64,000 nt of DNA from Candidatus Megaera polyxenophila (GTDB lineage: Bacteria > Pseudomonadota > Alphaproteobacteria > Rickettsiales > Rickettsiaceae). Both the position numbers and the translations under genes were made by a program. The notes beneath the pieces were generated by a model, which was not told where the DNA came from, made no database searches, and saw only the letters and a program-made list of their open reading frames with translations. Of the stretch, positions 1 to 8,859 are shown piece by piece. The DNA is taken from the NCBI GenBank assembly GCA_037101405.1, contig AP017964.1:868001-932000 (forward strand). Reading direction: 5' to 3'. How positions within the stretch are numbered: the first letter of the stretch is position 1; every line of letters starts with the position of its first letter.

Positions 1-518
1 TGTGACGGAGAAAGTTTGATATTATTATGGTTCTCAATTCTAGAATTGATTAACCTGTTATTTTTATCAAATACTCTAATTCTAATTAAAGGGATTTTTA
101 TGCTTTTATTAGATAAATTGGTTACTTTATAATTAATTGTTGTTTTACCAAGCTCTTGTTGATTATAGATATCGCTAATAGTTAAATCTTTATTATTTAA
201 AATAGACGGAATGACAAAACTACCCTGAAATAGAATTGCAACCATAAAAATAATCATACTTACTAATAATATTGGCAAACCGTATAATAAATGTGCTGGA
301 ACTTTTATCGGTAATAGCACTGGTAAATTTATTCCATTACCAAGAGGAGGAGTTTTTGTAGACAATGATTCTACCTTTGGTTCAATCCTTACTTGCCTAA
401 AAGGTTTTTGATGCCAAATGTTGAAACATTTTGAACATTTTACTTTTCTACCATTTTTCCCTATTTCGTCAGCAGTTACGGCAAATCTGGTATAACATTC
501 CGGACATGTAATATACAT
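1..518 (-). CDS. Zinc-ribbon (MJ0042-type) membrane protein with DUF3426-like C-terminus, partial
   Basis: The ORF starts at the ATG read at 518-516 and runs off the left edge of the window, so the C-terminus is missing. Residues 1-40 form a zinc ribbon: MYITCPEC, then CSKCF about 20 residues later (two CxxC pairs). A proline-rich linker follows, then one hydrophobic segment (about residues 80-105) and a periplasmic-looking region with the feel of the DUF3426 domain that follows such ribbons in alphaproteobacteria. The role is unknown; in this family it is a cytosolic zinc finger tethered to the inner membrane. It is divergent from dapD, with about 100 bases between the two starts. The fold call is firm, the function is not. 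Confidence 0.75.
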   Translation of the reverse strand, partial: MYITCPECYTRFAVTADEIGKNGRKVKCSKCFNIWHQKPFRQVRIEPKVESLSTKTPPLGNGINLPVLLPIKVPAHLLYGLPILLVSMIIFMVAILFQGSFVIPSILNNKDLTISDIYNQQELGKTTINYKVTNLSNKSIKIPLIRIRVFDKNNRLINSRIENHNNIKLSPS

Positions 519-622
519 AGCTTTATTATTTTTCAAAAATTTATTTCCTTATTTCTAAAAACAATTTACCTAAACAAAAAATAAAGTTATTTGTTACTTG
601 GTTTCACTTTTATTTAGGGTCA

Positions 623-1450
623 ATGATGCAAGATTATATTAGAGCAACAGAAGAACTTTGGCAAATAAGAGATTCGTTAAATGCTAGAAATGATGAATAC
701 CTAAATGCAAAAAAAATTATTGACGAAATAATTTTTCTGCTGGGCGAGGGAAAGATCGTTGTCTGTGAAAAAAATAAAGATCAATGGTACGTTAACGAAT
801 GGGTAAAAAAAGCCATTTTACTAAATTTCAAAGTTTCTGAAATGAAACTTTATGATGGTAATTGTATGAAATGGTACGATAAAGTTGACCCGCAGTTTTT
901 AAATTTTTCTCAAGATTCCTTTGAGAAAAAGGGATGCCGAATCGTCCCCGGCGCATTCATCCGCCAAGGGGCTTATATAGGTAAAAATGCTGTGGTGATG
1001 CCTTCTTTTATAAATATTGGTGCTCATGTTGGGAGTAGTACAATGGTAGATAGCTGGGCTACTATTGGTTCGTGTGCCTATATCGGCAATAATTGCCATA
1101 TTTCTAGCGGATCTGGAATTGGGGGAGTATTAGAACCCCTACAAGCAAAACCGGTAATCATTGAAGATAATTGCTTTGTTGGAGCTGGTTCACAGATTGT
1201 AGAAGGAATAATTGTAGAAGAAGGGGCAGTGATTAGCACTGGGGTGTTTATTGGCGCGTCAACAAAAATTGTTGATCGTAATAACGGTGATATTATTTAT
1301 GGTAGAATTCCTGCCTATTCAGTAGTAGTACCTGGGGTACTTCCATCTTCCAAAAAGGACTTGCCAGGAGTTTACTGCGCAGTTATTGTAAAACAGGTTG
1401 ATAAAAAGACTAGGGAAAAAACAAGTCTTAACGAGTTACTTAGAGATTAA
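623..1450 (+). CDS. dapD: 2,3,4,5-tetrahydropyridine-2,6-dicarboxylate N-succinyltransferase
   Basis: DapD transfers succinyl from succinyl-CoA to tetrahydrodipicolinate in the diaminopimelate/lysine pathway, which feeds peptidoglycan synthesis in the cytosol. The 275-residue length is normal. The N-terminal part is helical; from about residue 105 it becomes a left-handed beta-helix of hexapeptide repeats (GAFIRQGAYIGKNAVVMPSF and onward), with the family-typical GVLEPLQAKPVIIEDN stretch near residues 171-186. Two ATGs are adjacent (623 and 626); either can be the start. dapE follows after 4 bases, so the two are cotranscribed and act two steps apart in the same pathway. Confidence 0.96.
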   Translation: MMQDYIRATEELWQIRDSLNARNDEYLNAKKIIDEIIFLLGEGKIVVCEKNKDQWYVNEWVKKAILLNFKVSEMKLYDGNCMKWYDKVDPQFLNFSQDSFEKKGCRIVPGAFIRQGAYIGKNAVVMPSFINIGAHVGSSTMVDSWATIGSCAYIGNNCHISSGSGIGGVLEPLQAKPVIIEDNCFVGAGSQIVEGIIVEEGAVISTGVFIGASTKIVDRNNGDIIYGRIPAYSVVVPGVLPSSKKDLPGVYCAVIVKQVDKKTREKTSLNELLRD

Positions 1451-1454
1451 TTAT

Positions 1455-2603
1455 ATGGCTATAGAACAGGTTTTAGAAACTCTTGCTAAATTAGTTAGCT
1501 TTAGATCGGTTACCCCTTATAGTAGTGGGTCACTAGAATATATTGCTAAATTATTAACTAATGCTGGCTTTTCTTGTGATATTCAAGTTTTTGGAGAAAA
1601 AGAAGAAGAAAAAACTACAAATCTATATGCAAGATATGGAAATGGTAGCCCTAATATATGTTTTGCCGGTCATATAGATGTTGTCCCTCCCCTGAATGAA
1701 AACTTATGGGATTATAACCCTTTCGAGTTAAAAGTTATAGGAGAAAAAGTATATGGCCGCGGCACGGTTGATATGAAAGGTGCAATTGCTTGTGGTATAG
1801 TGTCAGCTTTAAATTATTTAAAAATTTATCCAAGTCCAAGTGGTTCTATTAGTTTTTTGTTAACTAGCGATGAAGAAGGTTGTGCAAAATTCGGTACAAA
1901 ACCGATGCTTGAATATCTTGCTAAAAAAGGAGAAAAAATTGATTTTTCGATCTTAGGAGAACCAACAGCTAGAGCACATTTCGGAGATACTATAGCTATA
2001 GGCCGTCGTGGCAGTGTTAATTTTGTACTAAAGATTATAGGCAAACAGGGGCATGTAGCATATCCGCATACTGCAATTAATCCAATTACTAGCGCAGTAA
2101 AAATTGCTACAGATTTAATGAATATAGATTTTGATAATGGGTCGGAGTTTTTTGAGAAAACAAATCTGGAAGTTACTTCATTTGATGTAGGGAATAATGT
2201 AGTTAATATTATTCCAGAGCAAGCTACCCTTAAATTCAATGTTCGGTTTAATGATTTCCACAGTGCTAAGTCCATATTTGGAATCGTATTGGAGGTAATA
2301 TCAAAACACGAAGTAATATTTGATTTGCAATATGAATCATCAGCTGAGTCTTTTGTACAGAAATACTCCGAAAAAATGAAAAAATTTACTGCTATAGTGC
2401 AAAACCAATCTCAGATTCCACCAAAAATAGATACTAATGGAGGCACTTCTGATGCTCGTTTTATTCATAAATATTCAGAAATTGTGGAGTTTGGACTAAG
2501 CTTTGATCAAGCTCATAAAATTAACGAACACACCCAAATTAGTGATTTACAAAGTTTGTATAACGTGTATTATAATTCCTTAGTTGAATTCTTACAAAAA
2601 TAG
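1455..2603 (+). CDS. dapE: Succinyl-diaminopimelate desuccinylase
   Basis: DapE removes the succinyl group from N-succinyl-LL-diaminopimelate, giving LL-DAP. It is a dizinc M20-family amidohydrolase. Visible motifs are GHIDVVPP (zinc-binding His and the catalytic Asp two residues on), GRGTVDMKG (bridging Asp), DEEG (catalytic and zinc-binding Glu) and ILGEPT (zinc Glu). The dimerisation domain sits in the middle (about residues 180-295). I chose ATG 1455, 4 bases after the dapD stop, giving 382 residues with the usual start (MAIEQVLETLAKLVSFRSVTP); the same frame is open further upstream inside dapD but that part has no homologous look. Operon partner of dapD. Confidence 0.96.
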   Translation: MAIEQVLETLAKLVSFRSVTPYSSGSLEYIAKLLTNAGFSCDIQVFGEKEEEKTTNLYARYGNGSPNICFAGHIDVVPPLNENLWDYNPFELKVIGEKVYGRGTVDMKGAIACGIVSALNYLKIYPSPSGSISFLLTSDEEGCAKFGTKPMLEYLAKKGEKIDFSILGEPTARAHFGDTIAIGRRGSVNFVLKIIGKQGHVAYPHTAINPITSAVKIATDLMNIDFDNGSEFFEKTNLEVTSFDVGNNVVNIIPEQATLKFNVRFNDFHSAKSIFGIVLEVISKHEVIFDLQYESSAESFVQKYSEKMKKFTAIVQNQSQIPPKIDTNGGTSDARFIHKYSEIVEFGLSFDQAHKINEHTQISDLQSLYNVYYNSLVEFLQK

Positions 2604-2635
2604 CTAGATTTTTACAGCTAACCCGAATTCATAAT

Positions 2636-2720
2636 GCGGATGTGGCGGAACTGGTAGACGCGCTAGATTTAGGTTCTAGTACCGCAAGGTGTGGGGGTTC
2701 AAGTCCCTCCATCCGTACCA
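2636..2720 (+). tRNA. tRNA-Leu (anticodon UAG)
   Basis: Full cloverleaf of 85 bases. The acceptor stem GCGGATG pairs with CATCCGT (one G-U at the end), followed by discriminator A and an encoded CCA. The anticodon stem CTAGA/TCTAG holds the loop TTTAGGT with anticodon TAG. A long variable arm marks it as class II, as expected for leucine. It sits between dapE and tig on the same strand. Confidence 0.97.
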
Positions 2721-2768
2721 AGTTTAAAATTTTTATATCAATTTTTCACTAAATCTTTAGGCTTAAGT

Positions 2769-4292
2769 ATGAATATTACCGAAATAAAAAATGATAAAAC
2801 TGATTTTCACGTTAAAGTAACTATTCCATCCAAAGAGATCAGTTCTGAAATTGAAAAAGAGCTAGCTAAATTGGCTAAAGATGCAAAAATTGATGGTTTT
2901 CGTGTAGGTAAAGTACCTACTTCTTTTCTTGAGAAAAAATATGGTGCTTCTCTTAGAGCAGAAGCTGTAAAAAACAAGATAGTTAAGGCAATAGGTGATA
3001 TCACAAAAGATAAGAATTTACGTGTACTTATGGATCCAGAAGTTGAGGATATAATAGATGAGGAAAATAAAGATCTGGAATTTACTTTGAAATATCAGTT
3101 GTTTCCAGAAATTACTATGCCTGATTTTAAAAGTATTTCTATTGAAAAACCAATTTTAGAATTGAAAGATAAAGACATAGATGAACAAATTGAGAAACTA
3201 GTTAGTACTTCGAAAGAATATAACAAAGTAAGTACATCCAAAGCCAAAAAGGGAGATCAGGTAACTATCGATGCAGTTGGATATGTAGATGGTAAAGCCT
3301 TTGCTGGCGGGAAATTAGACTCGCATAAACTTGTCCTTGGTAGTGGAGTTTTTATTCCGGGTTTTGAAGACCAGTTAATTGGAGCTAAAACCGGTGATGA
3401 TGTGTCTGTCAAAGTCGATTTTCCTAAGGATTACCATGAAAAAACCCTTGCTGGTAAACCTTCGGAATTTAAAGTTAAAATTTTAGAAATCCATAGTGAA
3501 AGCGAGGTCAAGCTTGACGATGAATTTGCTAAAAAGTTTAATTTCGAAAAACTCGAAAAATTAAAAGAACAAATTGCAAAAAATATGCAGGAAGTTTATG
3601 AAGAACCAATAAAAACCATGATGAAAATGGCTCTTTTCGATAAACTGGAAAATATGCTGGAATTTGACGTACCAAAAACTTTACTTGATAGAGAAATTAG
3701 TATTTTAGAAAAACAAGCTGCCGAAGCAGAAGATAAAGAATTAGAAGAAAAGTCCTCTAAAAATAAGGAAGCTTATTTTACAAAATTGGCTTTGCGGAGG
3801 GTTAAACTTGGGTTAATGCTTGCGGAATATGTCAAGATTCATAAGTTAGAAATTGATAAAACGGACATTCAAAAAGCAATTATGGAGCAAGCAAAAAACT
3901 TTCCGGGTAGAGAAAATGAAATTATTGATTTTTACTTGAAGCATCCTAAGGCTTTAGAATCCTTAAAAGGGCCGGTTTTGGAAGATAAAGCGGTAAAAAC
4001 TATTTTTGAAAAAGAAGTAAAATTACTTGAAAAATCTTATAGCAAGGACAAGCTGGAAAAACTCCTCGCAAAAAATGCTAATGATCATTTACCTGAATCT
4101 AGTCATGATGATCATCTACATAGGCCCTCACATGAACATATCCATGATGAAAATTGTAATCATGATTATGATCACGATGGTTATGTTAAAGCTCATAAAC
4201 ATGAGCATATTAACAACCCTGAAAATTTCCACGATCACAGTCGTGAGCATAATGATAAAAGAGATCAGAAAAAAGCTAAGGCAAAAAAATAG
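2769..4292 (+). CDS. tig: Trigger factor with histidine-rich C-terminal tail
   Basis: Ribosome-associated chaperone and peptidyl-prolyl isomerase that meets nascent chains at the exit tunnel. The N-terminal domain carries the ribosome-docking signature GFRVGKVP (near residue 47). An FKBP-type domain follows (about residues 155-245, GDQVTIDAVGYVDGK through KTLAGKPSEFKVKI), then the helical chaperone arms. The start at ATG 2769 gives MNITEIKNDK; the frame upstream runs through the tRNA-Leu gene and is not coding. At 507 residues it is longer than the usual 430-450: the last 70 or so residues are a low-complexity tail with about 15 histidines, many acidic residues and one cysteine, ending in a lysine-rich stretch. 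This resembles the metal-binding tail of SlyD-type FKBPs, but metal binding here is inference. Confidence 0.93.
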   Translation: MNITEIKNDKTDFHVKVTIPSKEISSEIEKELAKLAKDAKIDGFRVGKVPTSFLEKKYGASLRAEAVKNKIVKAIGDITKDKNLRVLMDPEVEDIIDEENKDLEFTLKYQLFPEITMPDFKSISIEKPILELKDKDIDEQIEKLVSTSKEYNKVSTSKAKKGDQVTIDAVGYVDGKAFAGGKLDSHKLVLGSGVFIPGFEDQLIGAKTGDDVSVKVDFPKDYHEKTLAGKPSEFKVKILEIHSESEVKLDDEFAKKFNFEKLEKLKEQIAKNMQEVYEEPIKTMMKMALFDKLENMLEFDVPKTLLDREISILEKQAAEAEDKELEEKSSKNKEAYFTKLALRRVKLGLMLAEYVKIHKLEIDKTDIQKAIMEQAKNFPGRENEIIDFYLKHPKALESLKGPVLEDKAVKTIFEKEVKLLEKSYSKDKLEKLLAKNANDHLPESSHDDHLHRPSHEHIHDENCNHDYDHDGYVKAHKHEHINNPENFHDHSREHNDKRDQKKAKAKK

Positions 4293-4497
4293 CACTTTAA
4301 CAAAGTTTATTGTAATTTAAATCTTAGAGTTCTTAAGCCTGTTTTTCCTTTTCCTGGAAATGAATTTTTGGGCTCTATCGTGTATTTAAGAATATCTTCC
4401 TTCCCTTGTGGAAAAACTATGAGTTGTAAAGGCTCTAAAAATCAAGTAATTATGTTGATAGTACGCGTTATTATTTTCTCTATATCAATATAAATAT

Positions 4498-4818
4498 ATG
4501 TCATTGTTTGAATTATTAGTTGTATTCGTAGTTGCTTTTCTTGTGCTTAAACCTGAAGACGTGCCTCATATAGCGAAAAAAATCAAAGAATTTTATAATT
4601 TTTTTACTACAACTAAAGCTGAAATAACTTCATATTTGGACTTAAGTCAGAAATCAAGCATTAAGGTTGATGAGGATATAGACCAAATAAACTTTTATTT
4701 AGAAAAAATAGCGAATCTTGGTGGAAAATATGAAGGAGAATATTCATTAACTAAAATCAGGGATTATTACCAAAAATGGCAGCGTCAAGTTAATGCAAAC
4801 AAAGAAGACAAAGGTTAA
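4498..4818 (+). CDS. TatB-like small membrane-anchored protein
   Basis: 106 residues. An N-terminal hydrophobic segment (about residues 2-18, MSLFELLVVFVVAFLVLKP) is followed by a proline and an amphipathic helix (EDVPHIAKKIKEFYNFF). That is the layout of TatA/TatB: membrane anchor, hinge, amphipathic helix, then a charged soluble tail. The ordering LLVVFVVAFLVLKPEDVPHIAKK resembles TatB, the substrate-receptor subunit of twin-arginine export, more than TatA. No tatC lies next to it, and the tail (residues 40-106) is not one I recognise. It could instead be a lineage-specific Rickettsiaceae family. The region 4293-4497 before it and 4819-5073 after it show no gene. Confidence 0.55.
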   Translation: MSLFELLVVFVVAFLVLKPEDVPHIAKKIKEFYNFFTTTKAEITSYLDLSQKSSIKVDEDIDQINFYLEKIANLGGKYEGEYSLTKIRDYYQKWQRQVNANKEDKG

Positions 4819-5073
4819 ATTCAAGAATTTAACAGCATACAATATTTCAATGTATTTCTCTAACTACATATTTAACCGCTGGAAAGCTTAATTAATCTAT
4901 AAATAATCAGGGAATAAAAAGGCGCAGCATTAAAAACCACTATTTTGGTAATTTGTTTCCAAGAAATAGCCTTAAAGTAGAGCTATATTACCCAAGAAAA
5001 CCATCATAAAAATCCTTGAAACCTATATCAAAACTCATTTTTCAATAGTTTTGATATTTAATAGCTAGATTCA

Positions 5074-7887
5074 TCAACGGTTTTTAATTGCTTTCGGCAG
5101 GGTAAAGCTGATTGTAGTACCCGTTCTTTTACTCTCGGCTTTGATTGTTCCGCCGTGTACTTCAATAACCTTTTTACACACCGCAAGGCCTACTCCTCTT
5201 CCACCGGCAAAACTTTCTGTCCTTGAACTAACCGTAAATTCTTCAAATACTTCGTCTAATTCACTTGGTGGAATCCCTATTCCCTCGTCACTAATGCTGA
5301 AAATTATCGTTTCATTATCATTATCCCGTTTGATGCTAATTGCAATAGTTCCGCTTTTGGCGTAATTGATACTATTGATAATTAAATTATCTATTGCCTG
5401 GCTTAGGTAGTATTTATCAATATTTAAGATGATCCCCTCTTCAATATCCAGCTGCCAGTTCCTTCTGCTGGTCTCTGGCCCTTCTTGCCAGTGAATAGTA
5501 CTTTCTTCCTCATTCTCGTATAGCTTGCGGCAAAGAGTAACCCTATCCTCTACTAGCTGACTAAAGTCCGTTTCTACCAGTTTTAAGTCATAACTTGGTT
5601 TATTCAGTTTTGAGAGGCTTGATATATTCGAATCAAATACCTCAAGACGAAGCGAGCTATCTAGTATCGTTTTAGCTGCTACTTTTCGCTGCTCATCATT
5701 TAACTTATCATAATCCTGCACCAGTACCTGAGCCATGCTCGATATCCCCGTCATCGGAGCGTGATATTCATGCGTTATATTGCGAATAAACCGCCCTTTT
5801 AATGCTTCTGCTTCCCTGGTCTGCTCCTTGTACATATTTATCCTGCCACTTAGATGCTCGTTCTTTTCTTCAGTTAGCTCCTGATGCTCCTGTTTGGGTT
5901 TGAAGAACATTAATAACACCGCTCCGGCAAGTATTACCACATATATGGATACAAACTCAGGTGAACCGACTGTAAAATCAATCTCATTTATTCCAGCATA
6001 ATATTTATATAGCTCTAAACCAAAGTAAAACCCTACTATGCTCATCCCTATCCCAAGCCGCCAACCGGTTAGAATCGTCGCTATTAATATATTCAGCACA
6101 AACAGGGCAAATTGTAACTGACCAAATTTATTGACCATCACGAAGAAAACAGCAAATACAATCAACATATAGAAAATTACTATGTGCCACGCTACCTGCA
6201 CTATAATCTCATGCTTTATCCTCGGCGGCCAAATCGGATACATCGCTATTACCACCCCTGTAACCATCATGATCTGATAAACAACTACAATCACCTTGCT
6301 TTGATCGCCTACAAGCTCTAACCTGGTCGAATACATGGTGCTAAAACCATATATTATAAAATATATCCCAAGCCACATGTAATTAAGCTCATCCTTCGGC
6401 GCTTTCTCCTTGCAAAACTCAATAAAGCTAAAATCCTGAATATTTCTTACCAAAGCACAAACCATCCGGCTTTTTTCCTTCTTGCTCTTTTCCAAATAGC
6501 TATAGTCCTTAATCCCTACCCAGCCACCAGCCTGCTTAAATATATAATGAAAGCCAAAAAGAACTAGCATATTGACGAGCATGGCAAATATTATACAGTT
6601 TAATTTAATACCTAAAACTTCCCATGAAACTACTGTTATAAAACCTGCAGCCATGGCAATTAAAACTGATTTTTCGGTGGTCCGAAAACCAAAAACAGCT
6701 AATAATAACGGAATACCAACAATTGGTAGGTAAAAACTTGCAGCGCTCATTACCATGGCTAGTAAGTCATTCGTTGATAGGGCGAGGTAAATTGCAAAAA
6801 GCCCTAGCACAAAACTAAATAACCTCGATAAAACTAAATGACCTACCTTTATATTCAATACCTCTTTGATGTCATACCCAAATAAGACAGCTGAGCCATT
6901 AATAAAAGAATCCGCACTAGACATCGCCATTGCTGATACCCCTATTATTAACAAGCCTTTTATTAAGGGTAAATTAGTATAATTATCAATTAGATAACTG
7001 GTAACTTGGTTAGGTTCTAGATCCGGTTTAATGGTTAACACTAAAAAAGGAATCCAAGCTATAATTAGTTTTATTACTACTAATAAAATAGACGAAATCA
7101 GCCAGGCTTTTCTAGCTTGGCTTATGCTACTAGCCATAGAAATCCTTTGAAAATGGGTAGGGCCTATTGCAGGAAATAAAAAATAAAGTGCCAAAAGTAT
7201 AAAATCTATTAGCTTATATCCTTGTAAGCTAGATAACCCTTCAAAATTGAAAAGGGGATTTTCTATTGCTTCCTCAACTGTAAAACCGAGCGATTTAAAA
7301 TGATTCCAAATAATAACTGCTATTGTAGGAAGGACAAAACCGAAAGTAAAAAACTGTATTACATCAGTATAAGTTACAGCTCTGATACCACCAAAAGTGG
7401 AATATAATATTACTATCGTAGAAGCAAGAATAATTGCATAGGTACTAGGTATTCCTACAAAATAATTAAACAAAGTTCCAAATACTTTAAACTGAACCGC
7501 TATTCCTCCTACGTTCCAGATAATAGCAGAAATTGCCGTAATTAACCTTACATGCTTTCCATATAGAGTACCCATTACCTCTCCTACTGACAAAGCCCCC
7601 ATGAATTCTCCCATTCTTGGGATTATAAAAATTCCGGTAATGAAAAACCCTAGTGACATGCAAGAACTAGCTATCACATAAGGAAGACCGTCAGAATGAG
7701 TTTTAGAAAGGGTTATGAAAAATCCGCTACCGGTTATAAAGGTTGCAACTATGGTAGAAACTAGTGCTGCGGTGGAAAAATTTCTGCCGCCTAAGGAATA
7801 GTCACTAATCGTTTTTACTTCTCGGCCGTAAGCAAGCCCCACAACAAGGTTGGTAACCAAAAACGCTATAAAAATAATCGCAATCAT
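5074..7887 (-). CDS. Sodium:solute symporter-sensor histidine kinase fusion, 5' end replaced by IS
   Basis: A large inner-membrane protein in two parts. The first 500 or so residues are a sodium:solute symporter (SSS) module of about 13 membrane segments (SDYSLGGRNFS and AISAIIWNVGG are typical). A further membrane region and coiled coil lead to a histidine kinase: H-box near NITHEYHAPMTGI, N-box IDNLIINSINYA, G1 box DEGIGIPPSELDEVF and G2 box GGRGVGLAVCKK. CbrA-like proteins of this design couple solute sensing or uptake to phosphorelay; no response regulator is next door. The natural start was ATG 9572 but an IS1595-type element inserted after codon 9. I annotate from an in-frame ATG at 7887-7885 within the IS tip; the frame is also open to ATG 8043 inside the IS, antisense to the transposase. 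Confidence 0.85.
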   Translation of the reverse strand: MIAIIFIAFLVTNLVVGLAYGREVKTISDYSLGGRNFSTAALVSTIVATFITGSGFFITLSKTHSDGLPYVIASSCMSLGFFITGIFIIPRMGEFMGALSVGEVMGTLYGKHVRLITAISAIIWNVGGIAVQFKVFGTLFNYFVGIPSTYAIILASTIVILYSTFGGIRAVTYTDVIQFFTFGFVLPTIAVIIWNHFKSLGFTVEEAIENPLFNFEGLSSLQGYKLIDFILLALYFLFPAIGPTHFQRISMASSISQARKAWLISSILLVVIKLIIAWIPFLVLTIKPDLEPNQVTSYLIDNYTNLPLIKGLLIIGVSAMAMSSADSFINGSAVLFGYDIKEVLNIKVGHLVLSRLFSFVLGLFAIYLALSTNDLLAMVMSAASFYLPIVGIPLLLAVFGFRTTEKSVLIAMAAGFITVVSWEVLGIKLNCIIFAMLVNMLVLFGFHYIFKQAGGWVGIKDYSYLEKSKKEKSRMVCALVRNIQDFSFIEFCKEKAPKDELNYMWLGIYFIIYGFSTMYSTRLELVGDQSKVIVVVYQIMMVTGVVIAMYPIWPPRIKHEIIVQVAWHIVIFYMLIVFAVFFVMVNKFGQLQFALFVLNILIATILTGWRLGIGMSIVGFYFGLELYKYYAGINEIDFTVGSPEFVSIYVVILAGAVLLMFFKPKQEHQELTEEKNEHLSGRINMYKEQTREAEALKGRFIRNITHEYHAPMTGISSMAQVLVQDYDKLNDEQRKVAAKTILDSSLRLEVFDSNISSLSKLNKPSYDLKLVETDFSQLVEDRVTLCRKLYENEEESTIHWQEGPETSRRNWQLDIEEGIILNIDKYYLSQAIDNLIINSINYAKSGTIAISIKRDNDNETIIFSISDEGIGIPPSELDEVFEEFTVSSRTESFAGGRGVGLAVCKKVIEVHGGTIKAESKRTGTTISFTLPKAIKNR
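7871..7878. repeat. 8-bp target site duplication, left of IS1595-type copy 1
   Basis: AAAATAAT directly precedes the IS tip and is repeated exactly at 9544-9551 after the other tip. An 8-bp duplication is the rule for the IS1595 family. Confidence 0.9.
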
Positions 7888-7890
7888 CCC

Positions 7891-7919
7891 TTGACATTCA
7901 ATAGATAATAGTTTATACT
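7891..7919 (+). promoter_or_regulatory. Promoter of the IS1595-type transposase
   Basis: TTGACA at 7891-7896, 17 bases, then TATACT at 7914-7919, a near-consensus sigma-70 promoter. The -35 lies inside the terminal inverted repeat. A Shine-Dalgarno AAGGTGA follows at 7932-7938, upstream of ATG 7945. Confidence 0.7.
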
Positions 7920-7944
7920 TAGGTTTATAATAAGGTGAAGAATT

Positions 7945-8859
7945 ATGAACTTTTTTGAATTTAACAAACAGTTTCCTACTGAACTTGATTGTATAAAGTA
8001 CTTTATCACAATTAGGTATAATAATAAACCCGTTTGCAGACATTGCGGGAGCGACAGATTAACACACAGAAGAGATACACCTAAAAATTTTCAATGTATC
8101 TTCTGTAATAAAGGTTTCTCAATCTTCAAAGGGACAATATTTGAGAAGTCTGACACTGATTTACGTAAATGGTTTTATGCTATTCACTTGTTTTTAAATA
8201 GTAAAAAAGGTATATCAGGCTACCAACTAAAAAGAGAAATAGGCGTTACTTATAAAACGGCTTGGCGTATGCTTAAGCAAATCAGGCTTGCTATGGGTAA
8301 TATTGAAAACCAGCAATTTTTTGGTACTTTAATTGAAGTGGATGAGACCTATGTAGGCGGTAGACCTAGGAAGAAAAACAATAGAGATGATGATAACGAT
8401 AACTTACCACCAGTAAATAAAAGGGGGCGTGGTACTAAAAAGAACGTTGTTGTTGGTTGTATTGATAAGATAAATAAGTCTGTATTTGCTAAAGTTATGA
8501 TTAAAAACAACGATGGCAAGAAATTAACAGGTAAGCAGCTATTAGATGTATTGAATCAAGTTATAACCCAAGATAGCGTCATTATTAGCGATGAGTTCAA
8601 AGGATATAATATCCTCGGTAAGAAAACAAGCCATATCCATTTAAGAGTAGACCATACGAAAGAATATGTAGCCAGCGGTAACATTCACACCAACAATATG
8701 GAGAACTTTTGGGGAACTCTAAAGCGTGGAATACTCGGCATATATCACCACGTATCAGCTAAGCATCTTCAAAAGTATGTTGATGAGTTTGCTTTTAGAT
8801 ATAATACTAGAGAAAATGGTTGTGTATTTAATTTGATTTTACAACAGGCGGTTTTCTAA
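7945..8859 (+). CDS. IS1595-family transposase (ISXO2-like)
   Basis: 304 residues. Residues 30-60 form a zinc ribbon (CRHCGSDRLTHRR then CIFCNKGFSIFKGTIF), the usual N-terminal module of IS1595 transposases. A helix-turn-helix-like segment (ISGYQLKREIGVTYKTAWRM) follows. The ISXO2-like DDE domain shows EVDETYVGGRPR (first Asp), SDEFKGY (second Asp) and HTNNMENFWGTLKRGI (final acidic residue in the family's NxxE context). The product cuts and pastes or copies the element. The ORF is intact and encodes the same protein as copy 2, so both copies could be active. The 3' end overlaps the passenger gene tail to tail. Confidence 0.93.
   Translation: MNFFEFNKQFPTELDCIKYFITIRYNNKPVCRHCGSDRLTHRRDTPKNFQCIFCNKGFSIFKGTIFEKSDTDLRKWFYAIHLFLNSKKGISGYQLKREIGVTYKTAWRMLKQIRLAMGNIENQQFFGTLIEVDETYVGGRPRKKNNRDDDNDNLPPVNKRGRGTKKNVVVGCIDKINKSVFAKVMIKNNDGKKLTGKQLLDVLNQVITQDSVIISDEFKGYNILGKKTSHIHLRVDHTKEYVASGNIHTNNMENFWGTLKRGILGIYHHVSAKHLQKYVDEFAFRYNTRENGCVFNLILQQAVF

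Noticed and set aside
4027-4320. 97-residue plus-strand ORF inside the trigger factor tail
   Set aside because: Out-of-frame reading of the histidine-rich repeat; Met/Ile-rich output is a by-product of CAT/GAT codons.
7888-8043. Start of the symporter-kinase at ATG 8043 (MSANGFIIIPNCDK...)
   Set aside because: These codons are antisense to the IS transposase and the same string appears before an unrelated GNAT at the second IS copy, so they are IS sequence, not native N-terminus.
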